From: Deltaproteobacteria bacterium
GTDB taxonomy: Bacteria; Desulfobacterota; DSM-4660; Desulfatiglandales; HGW-15
Direction: 5' to 3'
Assembly (NCBI GenBank): GCA_020060215.1
Contig: JAGVAP010000051.1
Span: 1-64,000, forward strand
DNA length: 64,000 bases
Of this stretch, positions 7,470 through 15,881 are shown in pieces. The position numbers were made by a program, and so were the translations under genes. Under the pieces are notes generated by a model. It searched no databases and was not told the origin of the DNA. It worked only from the letters and a program-made list of their open reading frames with translations. Within the stretch, counting starts at the first letter, position 1. Each line of letters opens with the position of its first letter.

Positions 7470-9962
7470 TCAGAACTCAAGCAGGATTTTGGTGAAGAAA
7501 ACCCCCGACCGATGTAGTTCGGAATCGGGCGAAAAGGCATAGCCCAGGGAGACCGCCGCCCTCTGTCTCCTGATCGGCACGGGCAGTTCCCTTACTTCGA
7601 TGCCCACACCGTATCCCTCAACTCCAGGACTTACCCAAAGGACGTTGCCGGATCTCAGCGATTCCGTCGCCCGTCCCACATCGTAGAACCCTTTCATGTA
7701 GGCGTGATCAAGCAGCGTTGCCGCGGACTGCGAGGACTCCTGCTGCGCAGATTCCGAGCCGGCCGACTGCCGGCGACGCAACCAGTCAGCGACAGCGAGA
7801 AGACGCACGCCCAGTTCGATCTGCCTATAGAGAACGTCCGAAGCCGTGATTTCACCGTCTTCAATGCCGCGCACCGTCTCCGGACCACCGATGCGAGGCA
7901 GGCGGATCAACGGGGTTCCGGTCGTGCCGGTCGCGAATCCCTGCCGCCAGCGTACGAAGAGGTTACGGGGTTGATCCGGCCTGCCGAGAAACAGTGTCAC
8001 CTGAGCGGCCACGTCATAACGCGTGTAATCGAAATCGCCGGCCAGGAGGCGAAGTCCCTTCTGGGCGGCCCCCGAGATGCCGGCTTCCAGAAAGCCGACG
8101 CCAAAATGCCGCTCCAGGTGCGGCCTGTGTTGCAGCGTCTGAGAGAGGGTGAACGTGGCTGTTGAGATCCTGCCATCCTCCGCCCCCGAAAGCGTGACGC
8201 CGCGGGCTTCGAGATCGACGTCGCGGTACTCCAATGCAACATCCAGCGCGGAGATGCCACGGTTGGCCGGCAGCGTACCCGCGAGTTGGCGGGATGGCCG
8301 CTCGGCGGGGGCCTTCTCCCAACAGAGCGTGTCGTAGCGAACCGCCAGGCCGGTTTCCGCACCGCTTTCTTCGTCCTCGACGGCAGATCCAACGGGATTG
8401 CCCAATCGCTGATCGCGGTTTCGCAAGTAGAGCCCGTCGAGCCGCCATTCCATCATTGTGTGACTCGTATGCCGATGAAGTCGTCCATCCACGATGGCCT
8501 TCTGAAACTGCTTCCCGCCCTTGAACGCCGTCGAGAACGTCTCCCCTGCCCCGAACAAATTGTCGGCCCGAACGGAGGCATCCCCCGTGAGCCCTTCCTC
8601 GACGTTGTAGCTGAAACCACCGGTCCCCGAGAGGGTTTTGATCACGACCGGCAGAAGCACGCTGCCGTTCAACTGGAGCCCGGCCTCGGTTGAGGTCAAC
8701 TCGTACCGCAACCCCTCCAGATCATACTCCTGAATGAGCGTACGTCTGAACTCCTCCAGTTCGTACCACCCATGCTCTCCCGGCGTCATCTCGAGGCTGA
8801 GTCTTTCGCGTGCCGGCCTTGTTTTGTCCAGGATAAGGGCTGCTCGCCTTTCCCGATCCCGCTTGATCCTCTCCGCGCCGACAGGATCGAACTTCCGCAG
8901 CGCCTCCTCCCAAGGGTAGGGCGGGACGTCGAGAACGACGGGACCGAGGGGGGGAACTCTTTTCACTCTCACCACCCAGGGGTGTGCGGTGTCCGCAGCG
9001 TCGGGATCGTCGGGGCTCGCCATGTCCTCCATCTCGACGTCGACCGAGATTTGATCGCCGACGAGATCGATCCGAAACGCGTTTTCTACGGCTTCTTTTG
9101 CTGCATTCACTTCCTCTACGAATGGTGCGGGCGCGTGCAGCGAAATGCGCGCGTGCTGGGCGCTGACGAATGCAAGCCAGGCCACGCGGGCGAGGGCATT
9201 CTGGACGGCGGTGCGGGCTTGGGACTCATCCCCGCCGCGCAAGTCACCCTTCGCGTCTTTCAGATCCTCTTCGGTGTAGTAAACCCCTACCGGGATATCC
9301 CGTTCCTCGGGAGTCAAAGTGATCGAGGGACGCTTCTCCTGCGCCCGAGCATCCTTCAATGGCAGGGTGAACAGGAGAACCTCTCCTTCACCTTCCGACG
9401 GGCTCGCCTTCGCAGACCGGATTTCGATTGACAGACTTCCGATGCGCGGCCGGACAAGGTCGAATGCAACGGTGAGGCGACCGGTCCTGCCGGCCGAAGA
9501 AGGTATCGGCGGCCGGGTCGTTCCGGGTCCGTCATCAAGGGCGTAGGTGATGTTTTGAAGCTCGAAGCCGACCCTAGGATAAATCAGTTGATCGAAATGC
9601 TCGATGGAGTTCCGCAGCATGGCCCCCAGCATAGGGGTGACCTCGGCAGGTTTCGGCTGCAGTTTCCAAAGCACGGTATGAACGAGCCTTTGTAGAAAAG
9701 GAGGGAGTGTGTCGAGCCGCTCGGACGCCAGGTCCCGGATAACCCAGACAAGCCTACTCGGTTGGCTCACCGCTGGCCTGGACTCCACCGTGAGGGCGAA
9801 GGAGTAAGACGTTATCTCGGTAGCTGAATCTGCGGCCGCCCGCTCCGGCAGCGGCCACAGCAGCAAGAGCCCGATGAGGCAGCGAGCAACCCAGCGTAGC
9901 GGGCGCATCTTCAATTGGGAAGCGGTTGAACGATGGGGTGGCAGTGTCGAGACATCTCTCAC
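7470..9962 (-). CDS. Omp85/TamA-like outer-membrane protein with long N-terminal region
   Basis: An 830-residue protein with a signal peptide (WVARCLIGLLLLWPLPERAAAD) after a basic N-terminus. GTG at 9962 has GGAGG five bases upstream and is preferred; ATG at 9908 would also keep the signal peptide. About 390 residues of charged mixed alpha/beta sequence follow, then a POTRA-like unit (about 395-450, LEEFRRTLIQEYDLEGLRYE). The barrel follows, opening with GGFSYNVEEGLTGDASVRAD-NLFGAGE, like the first strands of Omp85 barrels. A GGPETVRGIEDGEI segment near residue 695 resembles the conserved VRG-Y/F motif of the family. The chain ends in phenylalanine (KILLEF), the usual barrel C-terminus. It is too long for, and unlike, BamA, TamA or FhaC. 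Probably surface assembly or secretion; specific role unknown. Confidence 0.75.
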   Translation of the reverse strand: MRDVSTLPPHRSTASQLKMRPLRWVARCLIGLLLLWPLPERAAADSATEITSYSFALTVESRPAVSQPSRLVWVIRDLASERLDTLPPFLQRLVHTVLWKLQPKPAEVTPMLGAMLRNSIEHFDQLIYPRVGFELQNITYALDDGPGTTRPPIPSSAGRTGRLTVAFDLVRPRIGSLSIEIRSAKASPSEGEGEVLLFTLPLKDARAQEKRPSITLTPEERDIPVGVYYTEEDLKDAKGDLRGGDESQARTAVQNALARVAWLAFVSAQHARISLHAPAPFVEEVNAAKEAVENAFRIDLVGDQISVDVEMEDMASPDDPDAADTAHPWVVRVKRVPPLGPVVLDVPPYPWEEALRKFDPVGAERIKRDRERRAALILDKTRPARERLSLEMTPGEHGWYELEEFRRTLIQEYDLEGLRYELTSTEAGLQLNGSVLLPVVIKTLSGTGGFSYNVEEGLTGDASVRADNLFGAGETFSTAFKGGKQFQKAIVDGRLHRHTSHTMMEWRLDGLYLRNRDQRLGNPVGSAVEDEESGAETGLAVRYDTLCWEKAPAERPSRQLAGTLPANRGISALDVALEYRDVDLEARGVTLSGAEDGRISTATFTLSQTLQHRPHLERHFGVGFLEAGISGAAQKGLRLLAGDFDYTRYDVAAQVTLFLGRPDQPRNLFVRWRQGFATGTTGTPLIRLPRIGGPETVRGIEDGEITASDVLYRQIELGVRLLAVADWLRRRQSAGSESAQQESSQSAATLLDHAYMKGFYDVGRATESLRSGNVLWVSPGVEGYGVGIEVRELPVPIRRQRAAVSLGYAFSPDSELHRSGVFFTKILLEF

Positions 9963-10070
9963 GCCGGCCTCCGGCGATCACAGAAAGGTATGCGCATCTT
10001 GCGTAACGGTGGGGACGCCCCTCTCACCTACCATGATTTCGTTGTTGCCGTACACCATGAAAAAACACGA

Positions 10071-11015
10071 TCAGACCGTCCCTTGTTCCTTCGCTCTCCT
10101 GGGACTTTGTCCGGCTGCTCGCACCTGCATGAACCGCTGAAGGAGGTCGAACCAGAACGGGGCGCCGAGCGAGACGGCAAAGATGCTGACGAGCAGGCCT
10201 ATCATCTTCGAAAGATACCAACCCACGGATCTCTCCTCAGGCAAGTTCTTCCATCCCAACTGGATCCCGGCAGTTCCCACGTCGTCCACCGCTCGCTCGT
10301 AAGCATCACGAACCTTCTTCGATCCTTCCGTCGCCTGCGCCAACGCATCCTTGTCTAGAGAGGTCGCGCGCTCTCTCTTCGCTTCCTCTGCTTGAGTCAG
10401 TCTCTGCGCCAGAGTGTCGATCATTCTTGCCCTGTCCTCCGGACTGGAAGCAAGGGATCGGACAATGTCGATCGTGTCCACATTTCCCAGGGTGACGATC
10501 AAGGCCGATGCAATCAGCGCAACGACTTGCGTATAGCGCTTGAACCATCCGGCTGCACGAACCATCGCATCGTTGAACTGTTTCTCTACCTCTTCACGGA
10601 ACGCCTTGACATCATTGCCCGCGCGTTCCGCGAGTGCGGCGAGGAGTCCCTTGACTCGGTTCACCTCGGGAGTATCCGGAAGGGTATCCACCGCATCCTT
10701 CAGCGCCTTGCCGGCACCCTTGGCCACAACCAGCGATTGCACCACCTGTCCAACGATCTCAGGAGCAATATACGACGGGCAATTGTCTCCTTTACTGAGG
10801 GATTGGACAAGGGGATGCCTGTAAAAGGCCTTCACAAAGGGTGTGTTCGGATCCAGATCCCCTTTAAAGAGTTCCTTGAGAGCCGTCTCCAGATTGCCGG
10901 CCCGCACGCTGAACCACGCCGAAAAGGCCTCGACGACCGCAGTGCATGCGACGCCGAAAGCGAGATAAACGGCAACCAGACCGATCAGGACATCCAAAGC
11001 CTCAAGTCCGAACAT
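10071..11015 (-). CDS. hypothetical inner-membrane protein
   Basis: A 314-residue protein from ATG 11015, with GGAGGAA five bases upstream. Membrane segments are visible at about residues 8-32 (LIGLVAVYLAFGVACTAVVE), 163-184 (VVALIASALIVTLGNV) and 270-295 (MIGLLVSIFAVSLGAPFWF). Between them are two charged helical soluble regions, one containing DKDALAQATEGSKKVRDAYE. The C-terminus is basic (RRAKEQGTV). Homologues of this shape occur as uncharacterised membrane proteins; I cannot name a function. It precedes the Omp85-like gene on the same strand with a 108-base gap, so it may be the first gene of the three-gene unit. Confidence 0.75.
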   Translation of the reverse strand: MFGLEALDVLIGLVAVYLAFGVACTAVVEAFSAWFSVRAGNLETALKELFKGDLDPNTPFVKAFYRHPLVQSLSKGDNCPSYIAPEIVGQVVQSLVVAKGAGKALKDAVDTLPDTPEVNRVKGLLAALAERAGNDVKAFREEVEKQFNDAMVRAAGWFKRYTQVVALIASALIVTLGNVDTIDIVRSLASSPEDRARMIDTLAQRLTQAEEAKRERATSLDKDALAQATEGSKKVRDAYERAVDDVGTAGIQLGWKNLPEERSVGWYLSKMIGLLVSIFAVSLGAPFWFDLLQRFMQVRAAGQSPRRAKEQGTV

Positions 11016-11607
11016 GGCACTTCCTCCATATCCTAATTGTGAATGAAACCCGCGTATGAGTCAGTGAGACAGGGAATGAGACGAGCCGTGAAAAAGAGAC
11101 ACCTTGGAGATGCAATATTCAATTCCCATGCCTGGAGGAACGGACATCCTCCAGCAGGAACAGAGGACCGGCAGGGAACAGGCCTTCGTTCCCTCGGAAG
11201 TGAGAAAAGGCAGAAGTGGAGCTAGCTTGCACTGAAGACATCCTTTGGACGAAATCGATATCCACGCGTCTACCGCCTTTTCTACCCCCCGGAGATCTCA
11301 ACTTCAGCATGCTCACAGCACAAGAAGCAGGGCAGCATGCACGAAATATTGTGCAACGCTGCATCGAACGATCATCGATGAGCCCGCGCTGCGGGTTCCT
11401 AAAAGATCGTCATCCTTTTGTTGCCCACCACTCCCTTTCCACTTCCGGCCGCCATCTGCTATGCTCAGTGTATCGTCAAGGCCGAGTTCGTGTTGAACGA
11501 CGGACTTTCTGGCCAGCACGAGGGGCGGGTCATCCGCGGCGTTTGGGTGCCGTTGTCGGGGGCCGACCCATATTGAAGGCATATGATAACGATTGAGGAG
11601 GCGATCC
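11016..11607. other. intergenic region, divergent promoters expected
   Basis: This stretch of almost 600 bases separates the leftward inner-membrane gene (start 11015) from the rightward amphi-Trp gene (start 11608). Open frames up to about 125 codons are present on both strands, but none has a good ribosome-binding site or protein-like composition. Both flanking genes read away from the region, so their promoters should lie here. I found no strong consensus hexamers. Confidence 0.5.
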
Positions 11608-11829
11608 ATGCCAAGGAAGAGCGAGCGCGACATCGAAAAAGTCTACTCCATCAAACAATTCGCAGCCAAGCTGCGGCGTTTGGCCGATGCCCTGGAGCAG
11701 GACAAGCGCTTTGCCATTCAGGTGGCGGGAAAGCGAGTCTACATCCCGGCAAATGCCACCATCAGTATCGAGCACGAACGCTCAGAAAAGGAAGAGGAAC
11801 TTGAGTTCCAGATGAAATGGCCGCGCTGA
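11608..11829 (+). CDS. amphi-Trp domain-containing protein
   Basis: A 73-residue protein beginning MPRKSERDIEKVYSIKQFAA. ATG at 11608 has GAGGAGG six bases upstream, which decides the start over an earlier GTG. It matches the amphi-Trp domain: an amphipathic helix (FAAKLRRLADALEQ), a beta hairpin (FAIQVAGKRVYIP), and the diagnostic end SIEHERSEKEEELEFQMKW with the final tryptophan. These small proteins are widespread in Desulfobacterota and archaea and have no proven function. It is a single-gene unit; the 188 bases downstream hold no gene, only a G-rich run. Confidence 0.9.
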   Translation: MPRKSERDIEKVYSIKQFAAKLRRLADALEQDKRFAIQVAGKRVYIPANATISIEHERSEKEEELEFQMKWPR

Positions 11830-12017
11830 GAAGGGTCGAGTTGAGCTGTGGATGGTCGGGTTGAGGGTAGTGGACTTGAGGGGGGGGGTGTCCTTGGAAG
11901 AACGAAAGAACGGGGTTAAAGCGAGGAATCGGTCGCTCTTGCGGAAGAAATCTTGATTTCTCGGTTATTCGGCGGCGAGGGAGGCGGAGCGGGATGATAC
12001 TCCGGCACTCCGTCCTT

Positions 12018-12608
12018 TCATCTTCCATAGTAGCTGCGAACCTCCCGCCTCCACTCCTCGGTGTAGAGCTCGGGCCATCGACCATCCTTGAAATCGGGAG
12101 CCTGCCTCAGCTTTTCCCTGTCGAAGCCAACGATAAACACATCCTGCGCGGCGCTCTCCGAGAGGGCGGCGTAGGGCACAGCCGCGATCTTTTCTCCGAA
12201 CCCGAGGAACCCCCCGTAAGCGACCAGCACGAACTCGACCTCGCCGCCCCTGCCGATGATCACATCCTTTATTTCCCCCAGGTACTCTCCCCCGGTGTTC
12301 TGGATTTCCCTTCCTTTCAGTTCCGATCCCTTAAAAGGCCGGGGCAAGGGAGAGGGCTTCTCTGCAGCCTGCGGGGGCGGCCTATCGGGGGATCTCGGCT
12401 CTTCCTGCTCCCTGATCACGGGGAGATCTTTTTCCTTTTTCTCGGGAACTTGCTGGGGGCCCGCGAAGACCTGCTGCGAACGGATCTTGGGCAGCTCATC
12501 CGAAGGCAGAGGATCTACCCGGGCGGCCGTGGCCGGCTGAACCAGCAGGAACAGAGAAGCCGCCGCACCTGCCAGCCCATTCAGAAGGTATTTCATCCTC
12601 GCCTGCAT
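12018..12608 (-). CDS. exported PRC-barrel domain protein
   Basis: A 196-residue protein with an N-terminal signal peptide (MKYLLNGLAGAAASLFLLVQPATA), a proline/glutamate-rich linker (about 45-95), and a PRC-barrel domain (about 97-165) containing LKGREIQNTGGEYLGEIKDV and FVLVAYGGFLGFGEKIAAVP. PRC-barrel modules in exported proteins resemble the photosynthetic H-subunit/RimM fold and often occur in stress-related periplasmic proteins. ATG at 12608 or the in-frame ATG at 12596 could be the start; the second places the signal peptide exactly at the N-terminus. Function beyond a possible scaffold or surface role is unknown. Confidence 0.85.
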   Translation of the reverse strand: MQARMKYLLNGLAGAAASLFLLVQPATAARVDPLPSDELPKIRSQQVFAGPQQVPEKKEKDLPVIREQEEPRSPDRPPPQAAEKPSPLPRPFKGSELKGREIQNTGGEYLGEIKDVIIGRGGEVEFVLVAYGGFLGFGEKIAAVPYAALSESAAQDVFIVGFDREKLRQAPDFKDGRWPELYTEEWRREVRSYYGR

Positions 12609-12809
12609 GCTCTACCGCCGAATTCCTCCACATCCACCTGTTCGCGCCGGCCTGTCCCTGACCTATGGTCCCGGAGGCCGAATGCGCGCCAGACACGTCT
12701 GTACAGTATCTATTCGGTGGGGCTTTGGTTCAATGAGGCGGCGGGCTTAATCTGGAGTTCAAATCCGCTCAGAAAGGGCGCCGAGCGCTCCGGCTGAGGT
12801 GAGTGTATC

Positions 12810-12846
12810 CTACGTGGGGCCCCGGAACATAAGAGACCCCGCGTAG
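12810..12846. repeat. inverted repeat between trmB-like and PRC-barrel genes
   Basis: The arms are CTACGTGGGG (12810-12819) and CCCCGCGTAG (12837-12846), ten pairs with one G-U, around a 17-base loop. There is no T-run on either side, so it is not a standard terminator. The rest of the 295-base gap (12609-12903) shows no gene. Confidence 0.5.
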
Positions 12847-12903
12847 TCGCCGTACATCTCCTGGGGCCCCTCTTCTCTTTCGTGTAACGTTCGGACGGTT
12901 CCT

Positions 12904-13512
12904 TCACTCGAGTAGCTTGTACTCCCTTGAAAAGATCGGAAGGGATTTTTTCACGCAGTCGGCCTCCCACTCGCTCACTGCGCTCCATTGCGGTCGTGCA
13001 TCCTTCCGTTCGAGCGGCTCCAGCCGCGACGTAAACAGCGCATCCATCTCTCCGAAGAGGCTCTCCCGGTCGGTCTTGATGGAGACCACGCCGCCCGGGG
13101 CCAGGACGTCGCAGATCCCCTCCACCAGCCGTCCGTTGACCATTCGCCTCTTCCTGTAGCGGGCCTTGTGGTCGAATGGATCCGGGAAATTGATGAGGAT
13201 CCGATGTACCTTCCTTCCCCCCATCATGGACGGGATGGAGAGATTGACGTTCCCATGGATCAAGACGAGGTTCGGAACCTGCCCATACCTCGGGAAGAAC
13301 CTCCTCGCGATGCTCATGCGCACTTCGATTCCGATGAAGAACACATCCGGCCGGATCGACGCCAACTCCGCCACGAGTTCTCCCTTTCCGCAGCCGAGGT
13401 CGAGCCACAACTCGCCCCCGCCCCGGGCGCAATACGGCCCCAGCCAATCGTCCACGTTTACGGCGACCCTGCATTGGAGCGGGTCCGCATGTCTCCGAAC
13501 TCGATTGCCCAT
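12904..13512 (-). CDS. trmB: TrmB-like tRNA (guanine-46-N7) methyltransferase
   Basis: SAM-dependent methyltransferase expected to make m7G46 in tRNA. Motif I is LWLDLGCGKGELV. The acidic motif II is FIGIEVRMSIARRF, and an N-containing loop is GNVNLSIPSM. The family-specific block is INFPDPFDHKARYRKRRMV (the usual form is FPDPWPK-x-RH-x-KRR). The C-terminus is SREYKLLE. I place the start at ATG 13512 (MGNRVRRHADPL), which gives 202 residues, close to other TrmB proteins. The ribosome-binding site there is poor, and the frame stays open to 13686. The replacement of W-P-K by F-D-H in the signature is a mild divergence. Likely a single-gene unit. Confidence 0.82.
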   Translation of the reverse strand: MGNRVRRHADPLQCRVAVNVDDWLGPYCARGGGELWLDLGCGKGELVAELASIRPDVFFIGIEVRMSIARRFFPRYGQVPNLVLIHGNVNLSIPSMMGGRKVHRILINFPDPFDHKARYRKRRMVNGRLVEGICDVLAPGGVVSIKTDRESLFGEMDALFTSRLEPLERKDARPQWSAVSEWEADCVKKSLPIFSREYKLLE

Positions 13513-13920
13513 TGCACCGTAATACCCAACCGTCCCAAGAAGGTCAACCGTTGCGCCGCCCTTTGCCAGCCAGGCGTCACCAGGCGTGCAGAACGTTGCC
13601 TGCAGCGTGTCAGATTTTTCACTCACTGCAGTACGCCATTGCACGTTCCACCACATACCCATCCCGCATTTCGTGTCGATCACCAATGGGCGGACGGTCT
13701 CTTCCCCTGATCTCCCGGACCCTGCAATTCTATGGCAAGTGCTTGTTTTAAAAGTGCTTCGAGGCTCACATCACTCGAGCCCCTCCAATGAGAACCCCCC
13801 CTTACGGCGGGCGGAGCATGCCTCCTGTCCGGTGCCCCCGCCCAACAGGGGTTTCAAGGGAACATTTTTTGCACCTTCGGCAAGCGGGAATCCAGAAAGG
13901 CGGTCCATACAACGACTCGA
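13513..13920. other. intergenic region between divergent genes
   Basis: About 400 bases lie between the leftward trmB-like gene and the rightward carbamoyltransferase. No gene is supported here; the leftward open frame that continues into it has no family similarity. It should contain promoters for both sides, but I cannot point to clear hexamers. A direct repeat of AAGTGCTT occurs around 13738-13760. Confidence 0.45.
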
Positions 13921-15837
13921 ATGAATATCGCGGCCATCTATCCGATCAGACCTCTTTACGACGATCCCAACGTTTCTCTCATCAAGGACGGCAGCGTCGT
14001 ATTCGCCTACGAGGAAGAGAAGCTCAGCCGCGCGCGGCGGGAGCTGAGCGGTCCGAAATACCAGGCGACCGCCCTTTGTGCGGCATTGAACCGGGCAGGC
14101 CTCCGGCCGGACCAGATTGACCTGTGGGCCCTGGTGGGGGGGGCACCAGACGTCCTGAACGATTTCACCGCACTCCTCAACCACATCGGCCTCATCCAGT
14201 TCGTGCCGCATCTCAGGATCAACAGGGTCCCCCACCACCTCGCACATGCCGCGCTCTCGGTGTTCACGGCGCCTTTCGAGGAGTGCCTTTACGTCTCCAT
14301 GGATCATGAAGGCAAGGATGTCTTCTCCGCGGTTCTGGGTTCATTTGCGCACAACCAATTCAGGGAGATTCACCGCTCCACCGGGGTTCACCTCGCCGAT
14401 TTCTGGTCCGACATGACCTCCTACCTCGGATTCAGGACATCCGAAGAGGAAAGAGTCGTGGGGCTCGCTGCATACGGGCATCCGGACGAGAAACTCTATC
14501 GCCAACTCGCCTCCATCGTACGGATCGGTGAGGATGGTCTGGGAGTTGTCTACAGGCAGCCAAGGCGGACGATGCAGCAGCACCTGGATCCCTTCCATTG
14601 CGGCGGGTTCAGCCTCACCAATGCCCCATTCCCCCGCTTCGACTTCAGCTCCGTCCCTTATCTCCGGGAAGTGGGCAAGCCCGATATCGCAGCCACGGTG
14701 CAGAAGCTGATCGAAGACTATGTGCGAGAGATCATCTCAAGACTGGTCCGAAAGACAGGTCTCAGGCAGGTCGCGCTCTGCGGCTCGCTCTTCCGGAACC
14801 CCAAGCTGAATGGAGTCGTCCATGAGATCGGGGAGGTGGCTGCGGTCCACGTGCCGATGGCGCCAGGGGACGACGGATTGAGTCTGGGAGCGGCCCTCCA
14901 CACGCTCTGGGAGAGATCGGGGAGGAGATGTGAACCCGCTCCGCTTTCTCCTTACCTGGGGCCCTCGTTTGACAACCGAAACATCGAAGAGGCTGTCAGG
15001 GCCTTCGGCCTGAGGTACCGGCTCTCCGCCAATGCGGCCGGGGAGGCCGCCGCGATGATCGCCCAAGGCAGGATGGTTGGCTGGTTCCAGGAGTCCGGGG
15101 AATACGGCCCAAGGTCCCTGGGAGCGCGTTCGGTGCTCGCGGACCCGCGAGACCCTCGAGCGAAGGAGAGGATCAACAAGCTCTTGAAGAACCCTCACTG
15201 GTTCGCGCCTTTGGCCGTTTCGATCCTGGAAGAACATGCGGACGAATTCTTCGAGAACGGCTGCAGCTCTCCGTACATGAACATGGCGTTGAGGGTCCGG
15301 GACGACAAGGTACGGCTGATTCCTTCGGCCGTCCACGCCGACGGCAGGTCCATCCCCCAGACGGTCGGCAAGCACCGGAACGGCCGCTACTACGAGCTCA
15401 TCGAAGAGTTCAGGAGACTCACCGGACTGCCGCTCCTCCTGAATGCGGGTTTCAGCCTGTGCGGTGTTCCTGCCGTGTGCACGCCCAGGCAGGCCCTGGA
15501 GCACCTCTGCATGGGGTGCGTCGATGTGCTGGCGATCGGCGATTACATCGTGGATCGAGAATTCCTGCCGAAAGAAGAACCGCAGGGCGCGGACTCGGAG
15601 GCGCGGCTGGTCGCCCATCTCAGGGCCGTGCCGGTCGTGGATCTGGCCCTTGCAGGAAAGACGCGGAGGGCTCAGGAAGTCTGCAGCAGGCTGGGCATAC
15701 CGGGCGGGAACGGGATCGAGGCACTGATCCTGGCGCTCGCGAACGCACCGCAGAGCGAGGAACTTGCAGGGATGCTCATGGAGCAGCTGACGACGCTGAT
15801 CGAAACGTCGGGTATTGTGCAGAAGATCAGTCGCTGA
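13921..15837 (+). CDS. carbamoyltransferase, NodU/CmcH family
   Basis: Transfers a carbamoyl group from carbamoyl phosphate to a hydroxyl of a sugar or natural product. The N-terminal Kae1/HypF-like ATPase domain (about 1-350) begins MNIAAIYPIRPLYDDPNVSL and has the metal-binding HHLAHAA motif near residue 104 and the DHEGKD motif. The C-terminal YrdC-like domain (about 360-545) shows ESGEYGPRSLGARSVLADPR, HWFAPLAVSILEE and LLLNAGFSL. About 90 more residues (FLPKEEPQGADSE onward), helical and not part of the usual family, extend the C-terminus to 638 residues. The ATG at 13921 has no good ribosome-binding site. No sugar-modification or antibiotic genes lie beside it, so the acceptor is unknown. 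A terminator follows directly. Confidence 0.88.
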   Translation: MNIAAIYPIRPLYDDPNVSLIKDGSVVFAYEEEKLSRARRELSGPKYQATALCAALNRAGLRPDQIDLWALVGGAPDVLNDFTALLNHIGLIQFVPHLRINRVPHHLAHAALSVFTAPFEECLYVSMDHEGKDVFSAVLGSFAHNQFREIHRSTGVHLADFWSDMTSYLGFRTSEEERVVGLAAYGHPDEKLYRQLASIVRIGEDGLGVVYRQPRRTMQQHLDPFHCGGFSLTNAPFPRFDFSSVPYLREVGKPDIAATVQKLIEDYVREIISRLVRKTGLRQVALCGSLFRNPKLNGVVHEIGEVAAVHVPMAPGDDGLSLGAALHTLWERSGRRCEPAPLSPYLGPSFDNRNIEEAVRAFGLRYRLSANAAGEAAAMIAQGRMVGWFQESGEYGPRSLGARSVLADPRDPRAKERINKLLKNPHWFAPLAVSILEEHADEFFENGCSSPYMNMALRVRDDKVRLIPSAVHADGRSIPQTVGKHRNGRYYELIEEFRRLTGLPLLLNAGFSLCGVPAVCTPRQALEHLCMGCVDVLAIGDYIVDREFLPKEEPQGADSEARLVAHLRAVPVVDLALAGKTRRAQEVCSRLGIPGGNGIEALILALANAPQSEELAGMLMEQLTTLIETSGIVQKISR

Positions 15838-15839
15838 GA

Positions 15840-15881
15840 AGTCGAGAAGGTGAGAGGCCTCTCCTCGACTGCGGGTTTTTT
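15840..15881 (+). terminator. rho-independent terminator after the carbamoyltransferase
   Basis: The outer arms AGTCGAG (15840-15846) and CTCGACT (15864-15870), with inner GAGAGG/CCTCTC pairing, form a strong hairpin. GCGGG and six T follow (15876-15881). The T-run overlaps the last codon of the convergent PHP gene. Confidence 0.75.

Noticed and set aside
11313..11633. A 106-codon minus-strand frame upstream of the amphi-Trp gene
   Set aside because: No ribosome-binding site, no recognisable features, and it overlaps the start of a well-supported gene on the other strand.
13738..13760. A sigma-54 type promoter (TGGCAAGTGCTTG) upstream of the carbamoyltransferase
   Set aside because: The -12 GC is missing at the required distance.
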